Source of the DNA: Leptobrachium leishanense | Lineage: Eukaryota > Chordata > Amphibia > Anura > Megophryidae | Direction: 5' to 3' | Assembly (NCBI GenBank): GCA_009667805.1 | Contig: CM019066.1 | Span: 115,620,190-115,684,189, forward strand | DNA: 64,000 nucleotides | Shown: in pieces, positions 43,864 to 53,627 of the stretch | Layout of the letters: the number at the start of each line of letters is the position of its first letter | How positions within the stretch are numbered: position 1 is the first letter of the stretch | The notes under the pieces: model-generated | Told to the model about the DNA's origin: nothing | The model's input: only the letters and a program-made list of their open reading frames with translations | Databases searched by the model: none | Position numbers and translations under genes: made by a program

Positions 43864-44362
43864 GAAACAACAGGGGTGTTTGTGAGGGTCCTGAGAACGT
43901 GCAACAGCACAATGGCCTGCTCTACGGTGGGTGCCCGCTCAGGTCTCACAAACAAGGTCTCACACCCACCGTAGAGCAGGCCATTGTGCTGTTGCTCGTT
44001 CTCAGGACCCTCACAAACACCCCTCTTGTTTCTCACTATAATTGTAAAGGGTCATCCAGACGTGGACCCCTTGCTTGATGTGCCTAGAGGGGTGTCAGCT
44101 ATACCCTCCTGACGAGGCCCAAGAAGGCCGAAACGATCGTCGGGGGTTGCTGCACCTCTCGTGCAGGGATGACGTCCTTGGCAATCAGCACTGGCCACCC
44201 TTTCTGGGTGAGAGCAGGCTGATTTGCATATGGAAAATTCATCCCTGTAATGGCACAAGCAAGCTAAAACCTTGTTTGTGAGACCTGAGCGGGCCCCCAC
44301 TGTAGAGCAGGCCATTGTGCTGTTGCTCGTTCTCAGGACCCTCACAAACACCCCTCTTGTTT
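43864..44362 (+). mobile_element. Short retroelement-like unit with hammerhead ribozyme
   Basis: 499 bp flanked by an exact 13-bp duplication, CTGAATATAGGGC (43851-43863 and 44363-44375). Structure in order: an inverted terminal copy (43864-43957), a direct copy of the same end (to 44032), a central region with a hammerhead ribozyme (44091-44156), and a second direct copy (44269-44362). The direct copies (GTAGAGCAGGCCATTGTGCT ... CCCCTCTTGTTT) are 331 bp apart. Direct plus inverted terminal copies with a type I hammerhead resemble the pseudo-LTRs of Penelope-like elements or a retrozyme. No protein is encoded. Confidence 0.82.
44091..44156 (+). ncRNA. Type I hammerhead ribozyme
   Basis: All core positions are present: CTGACGA (44109-44115), GAAA (44130-44133) and the cleavage triplet GTC (44139-44141). 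Stem II is GGCC/GGCC with loop CAAGAA. Stem III is the minimal CGA/TCG pair (44134-44139). Stem I pairs ACCCTC (44103-44108) with GGGGGT (44142-44147, one G-U), then CAGC (44096-44099) with GCTG (44149-44152), and GGTG (44091-44094) with CACC (44153-44156), leaving an asymmetric internal loop and one bulge. The short palindromic stem III is typical of hammerheads in Penelope-like elements, which work best as dimers. Cleavage is predicted after C44141. Confidence 0.85.
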
Positions 44363-44368
44363 CTGAAT

Positions 44369-44462
44369 ATAGGGCTGCAACTAACGATTATTTTCATAAT
44401 CTATTAGTTGGCCAGTTATTTTTTCGATTAATTGGATAAAAAACTTTTTTTTTTTTTTTTTA
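44369..44462. mobile_element. hAT left end (TAGGGCTGCAAC family)
   Basis: TAGGGCTGCAACTAACGATT, followed by TTCGATTAATTGG and a poly-T run, is the same terminus type as the element at 1335-3985. No matching right end was found, so this copy is probably truncated. The element at 43864-44362 inserted at its first bases. Confidence 0.65.
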
Positions 44463-45303
44463 CAACTGCAGTGAGAGCAGCTCTGGACTGGAGGCAGGAA
44501 GGGTGGGGTGGTGGCATAGAACTCCAGCACCAAGTAAGGCTAAAACACTGGCAGTACAGCTCCAACCACCCAGTGACAGCAACCCAGAGTCTTTGTAATA
44601 GTTCTGGTTTTATATAACACCTTTTTGTCTTTCAGTAGATCTTACAGCCACAGACACCAATGGAAGCCGCAGCATTCATGTGACACGTAGAAAACTGGGT
44701 CATGAAGGGACATGCTGCCAGGCTAATGGCTATCAATGAGAGTGTCTGGAGAGCCTTTGGCTAGGTGGAATTTACAACTGAACATTAATGGCTTTTGCAT
44801 TGAAAGCAGATCAGTGAACGCTGATCGTCGACTTTCTGGGTGAGATAAATTCTAAATAAGTGGGGGACACTTGGGCAGTGTGAGCCCAATTTGCATTGAG
44901 TGGTCACAGTGCCTCCAATGTCCCTTTTAAGATGAGCTTCCTTGTAAATGCGAATAGCGGATTTAGTTTTCTATTTTGGTCTGCCAGCTGCCCAGGGATG
45001 TTGCAGGGAATTTATTATAAAGATTTGTCCAGAGGAACGTGGCTGTTTTGCTTTGCCAATAAAGATTTTTACAGATCTAATCTCCGGGCTTTGCGCTGGC
45101 TTAACCCTGTTAAAGTGGTTGATTGAAAGGTTTGTGAGAATTTATACATTGCATTCTATGCTCATCCTCTTTTTTTAGTAGCTGCCATGAAGAAGAATAA
45201 AATTAGTTTTTTTTTGTTTTTTTTTGTGGGAATTCCTCTTCTTTCTATTACAACTTTAGTTTCATTCTTTAGATTCACTGTAACTATTTTAACATGTTTT
45301 CTA
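44463..45303. other. Intronic stretch, nothing recognised
   Basis: No gene. Short open frames at 44896-45178 have no domain. Confidence 0.4.
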
Positions 45304-46455
45304 TAGGGATAGCCCGATATTCAGGAAATTATCGGTATCGGCCTTTTAACTACTGATAATCGGCTACTTTGGTTCATGACAGCCGCGTCACGCAAAGTTC
45401 TGCAGATCGGATCTGATTTGGGGCTTCTTCCACAGCAGGCTGACATCTTGGATGTAGGCCCTCGACGTAGGACTTCCCCCACCCACATGCGCTATTGCGC
45501 ATGAGCTTGATGACAAGTGAAATGGACCTTCCCTTACATCTGGAAGTATTTTTTTTTTTTTTTTTACCAATACACAGGTGTCTTTTGGACCACCTGTATT
45601 TATGGTACGGTGTATATCCTACAGCAGTGGTCATCAACCGTGGCCCTCCAGATGTTTTGGAACTACATTTCCCATAAAGCTCTAAGAACCTAATGAGTAG
45701 TTGAACATCATGAGAGGTATGGATCTCTATCCCATTATCATAAAATGCCAAACCTTTAGAAAGTCAATCTGGACTTGACATTTTGCTGCTCAGGAAAATT
45801 TGCGACCTGGCCTCTCCTTCAGTAACCATAATGGAGATACCAATTCTTTAAGACGAAGTACAAGTACGATACGTTTTTCTGGTACTCACCGATACCTGTG
45901 TACCGATACTTTTATTTAGTGTTATGTGACCGCTTTCCAATAAATAATTTAGGATTTTTTCTGAAAGCCTGGTCAGTTTATATTATTATTGAAATGCATG
46001 ACCACACACACCATTTACCCACTGCACATCCTGCACACACCCTGACCACACAGACACCAGATTTATCTAGCTATCCACAGACACCAGACCTCAGATACAT
46101 GTATACCCCACATAGAATGCATTAAGACTAGAGCATTCTGCTACTATTCCCCTCCAGCTGGCCGCGTTGTCCGAGCGCCGGCAGGCCATGTCACGTGGTC
46201 CTCCGAGCAGCTGCCGGCTTGTGATGCGAACCCTGCGAGATCACGGTTGGCTGGACCACATTTTGCAGCTAGCCAGCGCTCGGACCATGCACCCAGCCAG
46301 AGGGGAATGCTCTTAATGCATTCTGCTAGCAGCCCCAGCCCCTTGGATACCAGCAAGCCAGCCCAGCGCTGCCTTCCGGTATCGGTAGAGGTATAGAGGC
46401 ATTTGCACGAGCACCAAGTACTCGTGCAAATGCTGGTATCTGTGTATCCCTAGAC
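45304..46455. repeat. Mosaic of hAT-type fragments
   Basis: 45304 begins TAGGGATAGCCCGATATTCA (left terminus, as at 37848). 45625-45715 is a CAGTGGTCATCAACC/CTCCAGATGTTTTGG MITE piece. 45850-45925 holds GTACTCACCGATACCTGTG and TACCGATACTTTTATTTAG, matching (inverted) the end at 49985-50056. A right end, GTGTATCCCTA, is at 46446-46456, preceded by the hairpin TTTGCACGAGCACCAAGTAC TCGTGCAAA. No full TSD-bounded element could be assembled. Confidence 0.5.
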
Positions 46456-46544
46456 ATACATTAAGGTTAATGCATCGTCTTTGTTTTTTTAACTTATAAG
46501 GAAACTGCCTGCTCTTTTTTTTTTTTTTTTTTTTACAAAGAAAC

Positions 46545-46706
46545 CCAGAGTAATGGCGGCACGATGTGCATCCAGGTGGTGTCTTTATTCAAGTAATAAT
46601 GATAGTCACCAAACGCTGTGGCATTGTTTAACTGTATCATTTTGTAACTAACATCATTACCTGAACAAAGGCACCGACTGAACGTCGTGCCGCCATTATT
46701 CTGTTC
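46545..46706. repeat. Foldback with TAATGGCGGCACGA ends
   Basis: TAATGGCGGCACGATGTGCA at left and GAACGTCGTGCCGCCATTA at right are inverted. Probably a Penelope-like 3' end or MITE. Confidence 0.5.
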
Positions 46707-47983
46707 CCATTCAGAGTCTGACCATATCCGGGCACTGGTGTATTTTGGCCTAGGCCAACAAGGCCCAGGCCTAGGGCGGCACTTTCCAGGGGGCGGCGGC
46801 CCGCTGCGTGGCCCCACCCCTAAAAAAAATAAAATAATACTTTTGCAAACTATTTTACCAGGAAGGAAACATTGAGATGTCACTAATTTTCAAGTATGTC
46901 CTGGGGGCAACAAAAAACCTCACCACTAATTGGGTTACTCAAGGGGGAGCACCGAAATGACGCCAACATTTTGGTGTTCTGTAGTTCCCTGCACTTCGGG
47001 GAATAAAATTTCCCAACCCTGCAGTGAATTCACCATTCACCGCAGGGTCCCCAAAGTGCATGGAGTCGGCCGCTGTATGCTGCCACCGCAAACCCATGGC
47101 CTGCTGTTTTCAAAAGAACTATTGAACGAAAATGTCTGGAATTTACATATAAGATCCTATGATTGATAATAAAAAGTTCTGTTACAGAAAAAGGAGAACC
47201 GCTATTAAAAAAAAGAGGGGGAATTTAGCCCAAAAAATCCTGAAAAATCACTAAAAGGTACAAAAAAAAATAAAGACTTTTTACTGCAGATTAAAATAAT
47301 AAATGGTTTATTAGATATTGCATAAAAAAAGGGAATATTTTTAACATTGAAACCTATGGGGTTCGCCTGAATAAACCTGCTGATTGAAACCACCGAACAT
47401 CAGGGCATTTCACTGACATTTCTCTGCTGTTTGGTGTTCTCTGAATAGATTAACCATTACTTCTCTATGTGGATTTGCACTGCCTTCAAACAGCACCGTA
47501 CTTGCTGGCAGTTCGCCAAACTTGTGTGTGAGCATATCACCAGAGCAGTGGTGTACTTAGAAGAGTGGCGGAGGGCGGGCCGCCCCAGGTACCAGTGATT
47601 ATTGGGGTGTCATTAGGGGGTACTAGGAGGTGCCACTGTCACTGTGTGTCAGCTTTGAGCTGTGTTCTCAAACAACGAGCAGCGGAGCATGGCGTTTGCA
47701 TACGGAATAAAATCGAATAGAATAAAAATCCCCCTCTCCTCCCTCCATAGCTCCTCCCCTGCCCCGCAGCAGCTCTAGGAGAGGGGAGGGGATGTGATTT
47801 GTGTCCAGAGAGAGAAGATGACCGTAAACGGCAGGTAAAGGGGGGGGGGTTTCAGCAGAATATGAAGCCCTGTCTGCTTACTGCTGTTTAAAGTGGACCT
47901 TTCCTTAACCAGCACTGCAGTGATAGAAATTTGCCATTGAGCTGCCTGGCTCCTGGTGAGGCTGCTTGCATGCAGGTCACACT

Positions 47984-48042
47984 CGGTCCGGCCAGTCAGG
48001 TGGTACTGAGTCTCAGTACCACCTGACTGGCTGAACCACGTG
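47984..48042. repeat. Palindrome inside hAT
   Basis: GGCCAGTCAGGTGGTACTGA and TCAGTACCACCTGACTGGC face each other with a two-base centre (near 48010). Confidence 0.9.
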
Positions 48043-48289
48043 ACACGCATGCACGCAGCTGCCCGCCCTTTCGTTAACATGGACTGTCACTCTATTCTGG
48101 ACTGAACACCCACCAGGAAGGGAATCAAAGCCACGGTGCACCCTCTGGCAGTGGCACCCCACTGCTGACAAGATGGCTCCACGCACAGGCACAGCCGTGA
48201 TCCTAACGTGGCCTGGAGGGACCTCCTGCTGAGTCTGTACACAGTCCCTGCTGACTCTGCACACAGCCCTACCGCGGACAGAGGCCGGT

Positions 48290-48725
48290 AAATGTAGAAT
48301 AAATAATTGCTGTGTGCTCATATACACTTGGTTTGCTGGGAGTTTTATTGCAGTGGATTCTGATGCACTCATACACACCACACCTTGCATTGCTGGGAGT
48401 TTTATTGCTGTGGATTCTGATACGCTGACCCGCACATTGCATTACTGGGAGTTTTATTGCTGTGGATTCTGATACACTCATACACACTGCACATTGCATT
48501 GCTGGAATTTTTATTGCTGTGGATTCTGATACGCTGACACACACCAAACATTGCATTGCTGGGAGTTTTATTGCTGTGGGTTCTGTGATACACACTGCAT
48601 AGTACTGTGAGTTTTATTGCCCTGGAGCTCTGGGATACACTCATACACACTGCACATTACTGTGAGTTTTATTGCTGTGCAGCTCTGTGATACATTCATA
48701 TGCAGTGCACATTTCTGTGGATTTT
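48290..48725. repeat. About 60-bp minisatellite (about 7 units)
   Basis: Each unit contains TGCTGGGAGTTTTATTGCTG, TGGATTCTGATACACTC and ATACACACTGCACATTGCAT. Units shorten and diverge toward 48725. Confidence 0.93.
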
Positions 48726-49484
48726 ATTGTTCAACCAATTAGAGCGGCTGTGTTCCAGTATACTTGACATGCGTGGCTGTTCTTTGTAAAAATGCTTGAA
48801 TTTAAACATTTCATAATTTTATTTATCTCACTAGATACATTTGAAATGGTATACAAAATATACAAGTAGGCACTTGGTATCCACTTTTAATATAAAGAGA
48901 GGAAAAGGCGGAGCTCTAAGAGGAAAAGGTGGAGCTTAAAGAGGAAGGGTGGGGATTAACCAGGAAGAGGTGTGCCCTTGACAGGAGGGGTGCCTCAAAT
49001 TTAAATTAGGGGGTGCATGAGTTTAGTCAGGCCTAGGGCAGCACAAAACCTAAATACACCACTGTATCCGGGTGAGCACAGTGTATTTCACCGGCCCCTA
49101 TATAAGTGTTTAAGTCACATTATCACCAAAAAATAAAATGTTCTTTTTTTATATATTGCTTAGACCTTGCATGTGCTTTGGTTTTCTCTTGTTTGTTTAG
49201 TTAAGAACTTTTCTTACTCTGTATGTGTCACTGGGTGCATTCATTGTGTGATATTTTGTCTTGTAAACTGCCGCCCCCCCCCCGTATCTTTATATCATTT
49301 GCTCCTCCCTGTGGCTTTGGAATGGCAGTATGGTGCAGGGGTGTGGGACTTGTATCGCCCGACGCCCTGGACATGAAGATCCGGTCGCCGGGCGAGTAGT
49401 TTTTTTTTTAGATGCAGTCCGGCGGGCTAGAAGCCCACCGGACTGTGGACTAATTCCAGGGTAAACCCCCGGTGCCGGCATCCA

Positions 49485-49766
49485 AGGGGCTTGGGCGGCT
49501 GTTCGAATGCTCTATCGGCATTCGGACAGCCGCCCCTGGAGCTCTCGGCATACTTACCTTCCCGAGCAGCACCGGGAAAGTTTCCGCGCTTCCGCACGTT
49601 GAAGGACCCAGCCGCGATCACGTGGGAGTCCCACGTGATCGCGGCTGGGGGTCCTTCAACGAGCGCAGGCGCGAAGACTTTGTTGGCGCCGCTCGGGAAG
49701 GGAAGTATGCCGGAGAGCTCCAGGGGCGGCTGTCCGAATGCCGATAGAGCATTCGAACAGCCGCCC
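49485..49766. repeat. Long GC-rich palindrome (arms about 130 bp)
   Basis: GGGCGGCTGTTCGAATGCTC at the left start is mirrored by GAGCATTCGAACAGCCGCCC at the right end. The centre is GATCACGTGGGAGTCCCACG TGATC near 49627. Cruciform-prone. Confidence 0.95.
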
Positions 49767-49795
49767 CATGTCTGGTCTGGGGTCTGAGCTGGAAG

Positions 49796-49925
49796 ACAAT
49801 ATCCATGAGAGCTTGGGGGCAAATATCCATGAGAGCGTGGGGGCAGTTTACCATGTGCTGGGGCATATATCCATGTGCTGGGGCATATATCCATGTGCTG
49901 GGGCATATATCCATGTGCTGGGGGG
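49796..49925. repeat. Short ATCCATG minisatellite
   Basis: Two units ATATCCATGAGAGCTTGGGG/GCAA, then four ATATCCATGTGCTGGGGC units. Same motif family as 2617-3335 and 36425-36950. Confidence 0.88.
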
Positions 49926-49979
49926 GGATTTATACATGTGAGCTGGGGGCATTTTTATGAGGTCTGTTCTTATTGGAAA

Positions 49980-50057
49980 GTGGTCACATGACATAAAATA
50001 AAAGTATCGGTACTCGTACTCGGTCTTAAAATAAGTGGTATCGGTGCATCCCTAATA
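49980..50057. repeat. hAT right-end fragment (GTATCGGTGCATCCCTA)
   Basis: AAAGTATCGGTACTCGTACT and GGTATCGGTGCATCCCTA match, inverted, the fragment at 45850-45925. Left partner not found. Confidence 0.5.
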
Positions 50058-50068
50058 TATACATACAC

Positions 50069-51391
50069 ACAACAAAATAGTGTTTAACCCCTTAAGGACG
50101 GGAGTAATTTTACAACTTCGGCGCTGTTTCGGAAGTAGAAGTTTGCTGAGCTCATTTTGACCATTTTTAAGTCACGTATTCTTATACCACCCAGACAAAT
50201 TATATATCGTTCTTTCCGGCAGACTCGGCAGATTAATAATATATCATTATTATATGTATATGTCATGCCCTGCCAAAATGCTATAACAAAAAATGTAAAA
50301 AAATTTGAATTTTCAATAAAATTTCAATCTTCCACAGTGTGTAAAGTGTTTTTTTTTTTTAATTTTATTATCCGAGGCTCTGCGGTCATATTCTATTGGG
50401 TAGATTTGTTAAAAAAATTAGAACGGTGAACCCATTTTTTTTTGGGGGAGAAATTGCGTGATTTTAGCTAAACCCCCCCAAAAAAAAAAATCATTAGTGA
50501 AGCATCATTGTTCACATTATAATTGAAATGTGAACAATAGTGCTGCATTAAAAAAAACAAAAATTTTTTTATTATTATATTTATTATTTTTTTATTATTT
50601 TTATTTTTACTTTTTTTACACTTTTATTCCATGGTCTGGCCTTTCCAGCAATATCAGCCATGACCCCCTAGCTGCCACCGATCAGGAGATAGGGGGGTTC
50701 TTTGAACCCCTTTATCTCCTGCAAGGGATTTCCATGGGAAATCCCTTTGCAGCTAGGGGGTTCCCGGTTAACTGACATCATCGCGCATGGCGCGATGAGT
50801 CAGTTGACCGGGGGGTGACCCAGAGGTGGGGGCTGCCATCCAAGATGGCGGCCCCCACCGGAAATAGGCCGCGATCGGGCACAAATTAGTGCCCGGTCGC
50901 GACCTGGCAGCTAGGGGGTTAACCCCCCATACATCGCTGGAAAGGTCAGGCTGTGACCCTTCCAGCGATGCTGGCCACAGCCGCCGGGGACCAAGCGATC
51001 GGGAGATAGAGGGATCCGAAGGATCCCTCCCCTCCCCTGCAGGCGCTTCCCCTGCTCCGGCGGGGGGGGGACGCCTGAAACTGACGTCATCGCGCCACCG
51101 GCGCGATGACGTCACAACGCCGGAGGAGGGATCACACTGATCTGACTCCGGGGGAGTCAGAACAGCGTGGGAAGCAACCGGAGAAGGTGAGTATCTCCCG
51201 GGGGGGCTCTAAACGCCGAGGACGTACATTTACGTCCTGCGGCGGCAAAGCCCGCCTAATGCAGGACGTAAATGTACGTCCTGCGGCGTTAAGGGGTTAA
51301 ATAAAGGTCTTTATTCATCACCTGTATCTGACGCTGCCTCTATAGGCTGTTATGAATAAAGACCTCTATTTAAACACTACTTTGTTGAAAT
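50069..51391. repeat. Foldback repeat carrying a piggyBac-like MITE at its TTAA
   Basis: CAACAAAATAGTGTTTAA (left) and TTTAAACACTACTTTGTTG (right) are inverted. After removing the MITE, AAATAAAGGTCTTTATTCAT also pairs with TGAATAAAGACCTCTATTT. It is an approximately 110-bp foldback split by the MITE. Confidence 0.75.
50084..51300 (-). mobile_element. piggyBac-like MITE, copy B of a near-identical pair
   Basis: TTAACCCCTTAAGGACGGGA to CGGCGTTAAGGGGTTAA, TTAA-bounded. It is an inverted, nearly identical copy of 30853-32093. The main differences are small indels in the AT tract and a short GC-rich insertion near 51010-51060. Confidence 0.88.
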
Positions 51392-51916
51392 TATCAGGAC
51401 AAGTTGATTGTCCTGGGGGACAAGTAGATTGGACTACTACTTAGGCTAGGGTCAGACTGAGGCAGTGCGAACGCGCGTGCAGCCGCACTTAATCACGGCC
51501 GTGCTAGCAGCAGATGCCGGGCAATGACGGCCAATATACGAAGTACGGTCGCACAAAAGTGCGGCCGCGCAACGCAAGCGGCAAACAAACGCATTTTTTC
51601 GAGAACGTGAAACCACTAGTACTGACGTACAGAGTGCGCTGCGTCCACTAGCGGTGTGTGTGCGTGATTAGGAGACGTCAGACGCTGCTAATGTCTGGCC
51701 AACATAACGTCCAGACACAAAAAGGGTTTTATTGATGATCCGTACAAAATCACGGATGAAACTGCGCATCGTATGACCGCTATTGCGTATTCCGTGAAAA
51801 AATAAGTCCATTCGTTCGAACGCACTTTTTCACGGACAACGTGAAAAATGCGTTAGTCTGACCCTAGCCTAAGTCCGTTGGACAAGTAGATTTTTTTTTA
51901 AATTTCCACACCCCTG
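51370..51916. mobile_element. hAT-like right end (GACAAGTAG family) with nested MITE
   Basis: TTGTCCTGGGGGACAAGTAG lies before and GTTGGACAAGTAGATTTTTT after a GGCTAGGG MITE (51444-51869). The whole ends AATTTCCACACCCCTG. See 49336 for the possible left end. Confidence 0.55.
51444..51869. mobile_element. GGCTAGGG MITE, copy 3
   Basis: GGCTAGGGTCAGACTGAGGC to AGTCTGACCCTAGCC. Collinear with 43055-43479 over its whole length. Confidence 0.88.
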
Positions 51917-51942
51917 TGGCGAGTATCTCACCTACTCACATT

Positions 51943-52075
51943 ATAGCACCAGCATACTCCACAGTGCTGAACAATGGGCACAATATAGACAATACAATAC
52001 ATTGAACAACATTTACAAACCAGTACAGGAGGAAACAAAGGCCCTATTCCCGTGGGAATTTACAATTACATAATT
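51943..52075 (-). repeat. SINE-like repeat (CAGCGCTGTACA family)
   Basis: ATTATAGCACCAGCATACTC to CCGTGGGAATTTACAATT, as at 6195 and 29817. Confidence 0.6.
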
Positions 52076-52082
52076 TTATTCA

Positions 52083-52482
52083 TTTTATGGTGTGGGATGT
52101 ATTCAAAGGACATCTGCAGGGGGTAGATTAGAAGTCTTTTAAACTTCGTGTCATATCTCATTCAGCTGCCATCTCTTATGGTAGCCTGGAGAACACAATA
52201 GACCTTATGCCATTTTATCTAAACATTCCCTCCTCCACCTCATTATATTGAGATTATACTGTAGATTAGATAAACCACAGTAGTAAATGAAAACATTTGA
52301 ACAGATTTTGGTAAATGTAAGATCATGGGAAAAATTCCACAATGGAAACAGATGAAAAATAGTATTTTTATTTTTAAATGCAATTTCTTCAAACACAGCA
52401 GCATGTGTTTAATAATGTGGTTTTATTTGTAATGCACAAGTAATGCTAGTTACAGTTTATGTAAGTGACAGTGTCCCTTTAA
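52083..52482 (-). mobile_element. T2/Kolobok-type MITE, truncated, reverse
   Basis: It ends GTAAGTGACAGTGTCCCTTTAA, the inverted T2 terminus. The interior has GGGATGTATTCAAAGGAC and CAGCTGCCATCTCTTATGG. The other TTAAAGG end is missing. Confidence 0.78.
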
Positions 52483-52727
52483 ATGCCGATGAAGCCCTTA
52501 GTGTGAGAAAATGTGCTGGGGTAAATATAATCAGAATTTCTATTTTCTTGATGGAATTTCAGTATCTTTTTCTTTTTCTGAATGTTTGCCAGGCTCATAC
52601 CTTGTATGCATCATGGTTGTCTAAATTTTAATGCATAATACAAATAACTATTAGGTTAAAGGATCAGATTGTGTAAAACCTGTGAATTAAAAGTTTATAT
52701 TTATGGAAACCACTATAATGAAGTTTA

Positions 52728-53627
52728 TGTAGCGCTCACCCCCGAAGGAGCCGCTGAATTAACCTCGGGTTAGTCTCACCGCTCTAGGGAATAAATATAC
52801 ACCAGCACTGTTGTGGATTTTTTAGATTATATTCTTTACTGATCCCAATATATAATGTAAATACGGTATATGAACGACAGGATTTCGTAATGCGGGAAAA
52901 CACGCAGCGGCAAAAGAAAAGGATAAACCCCCTCAGTTCTGGAGTGTAAGTCCCGTGAATGTAATGTCTCAAAAAGGTGTACGTGTAATGATTCGTGTAC
53001 CCAGGTACCGTATTCAACTGGCCAGTGAATGGAATAAGCAAATCTTCGACTAGTCAAGTTGGGGGCCCTGTAGATTTGAACAATAATGCAGCGTGCTTGG
53101 TTATACTCGGACTTGTGGCCTGTAAGGCCTCTCACCCATCCATTAGACAATCTGTCCCACTGCCCGATCAAGGATGTCTCTCCGCTTGTCCTCCGGAACT
53201 CTGTGCCACCGGGTCCGCTCTCTTGCTTGTCCGATCTCCAACACAAGAAACTACGGCCTACCGCCTGCGGTCTCCTTACAGGGGGTCCAACTGGAACTGA
53301 AGTTCTGCGCAAACCTCTCAGTGGTAAATGGGTATGCCTCCGCAAATTACTGTCCCGATCTCAAGCGCCCTCGAGGCAGCGTCTGCACTCCAGCCTGATC
53401 TCGATCCCTGGCAGTCTCCCTTGCGTCCTCTGTCTTTCGCCGCTCGGCTCACACTGCACGAGGCTGCTTACGTCCCTTCCTCTCTCTCCCACGTCCTGTT
53501 TCCACCGCAAAGCATGCTGGAAATTATAGTTCAGTCCTGCCCAGCATAGTCCATATTGCCTCTGTCTCCCTCTGGTGGCCACAACAAGTAAATGCAGCAA
53601 ACACAGTCTTTTTAAAGCAGCGCTACA
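52728..53627. mobile_element. Probable solo LTR, 900 bp
   Basis: It starts TGTAGCGCTC and ends GCAGCGCTACA (9-bp inverted TG...CA ends), with TTTA on both sides (52724-52727, 53628-53631). The interior is a non-coding, moderately GC-rich sequence with multiple short overlapping ORFs on both strands and no domain. A TIR transposon is the alternative; the TG...CA ends and 4-bp duplication favour an LTR. Confidence 0.5.

Larger units (their letters stand above)
46733..49064. mobile_element. 2.3-kb non-autonomous hAT with minisatellite
   Basis: The left CACTGGTGTATTTTGGCCTA and right GCACAAAACCTAAATACACC then ACTG are inverted. They are flanked by an exact 8-bp duplication TATCCGGG (46725-46732, 49065-49072). 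Inside are a LINE tail piece (46848-46912), a fragment of the 33170-35365 family (46930-47530), a further hAT left end (CAGTGGTGTACTTAGAAG, 47547), a palindrome and a 60-bp minisatellite. No transposase. Confidence 0.88.
49336..49975. mobile_element. hAT-like end with long palindrome and minisatellite
   Basis: It starts CAGGGGTGTGGGACTTGTAT. A matching inverted end (AATTTCCACACCCCTG) lies at 51901-51916, but the 8-mers outside (GTATGGTG, TGGCGAGT) do not match, so the pair may not belong to one insertion. It contains the palindrome 49485-49766 and the ATCCATG minisatellite 49796-49925. Confidence 0.5.

Noticed and set aside
45304..46456. Complete hAT from TAGGGATAG (45304) to TATCCCTA (46456)
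   Set aside because: No matching 8-bp duplication (GTTTTCTA versus GACATACA); more likely a mosaic of fragments.
49336..51916. Single hAT insertion spanning both CAGGGGTGTGG ends
   Set aside because: The terminal sequences match but the outer 8-mers (GTATGGTG and TGGCGAGT) do not, so unity of the insertion is not supported.
53086..53529. 147-aa and overlapping ORFs in both directions
   Set aside because: Inside the probable solo LTR; no domain and all six frames partly open because of base composition.
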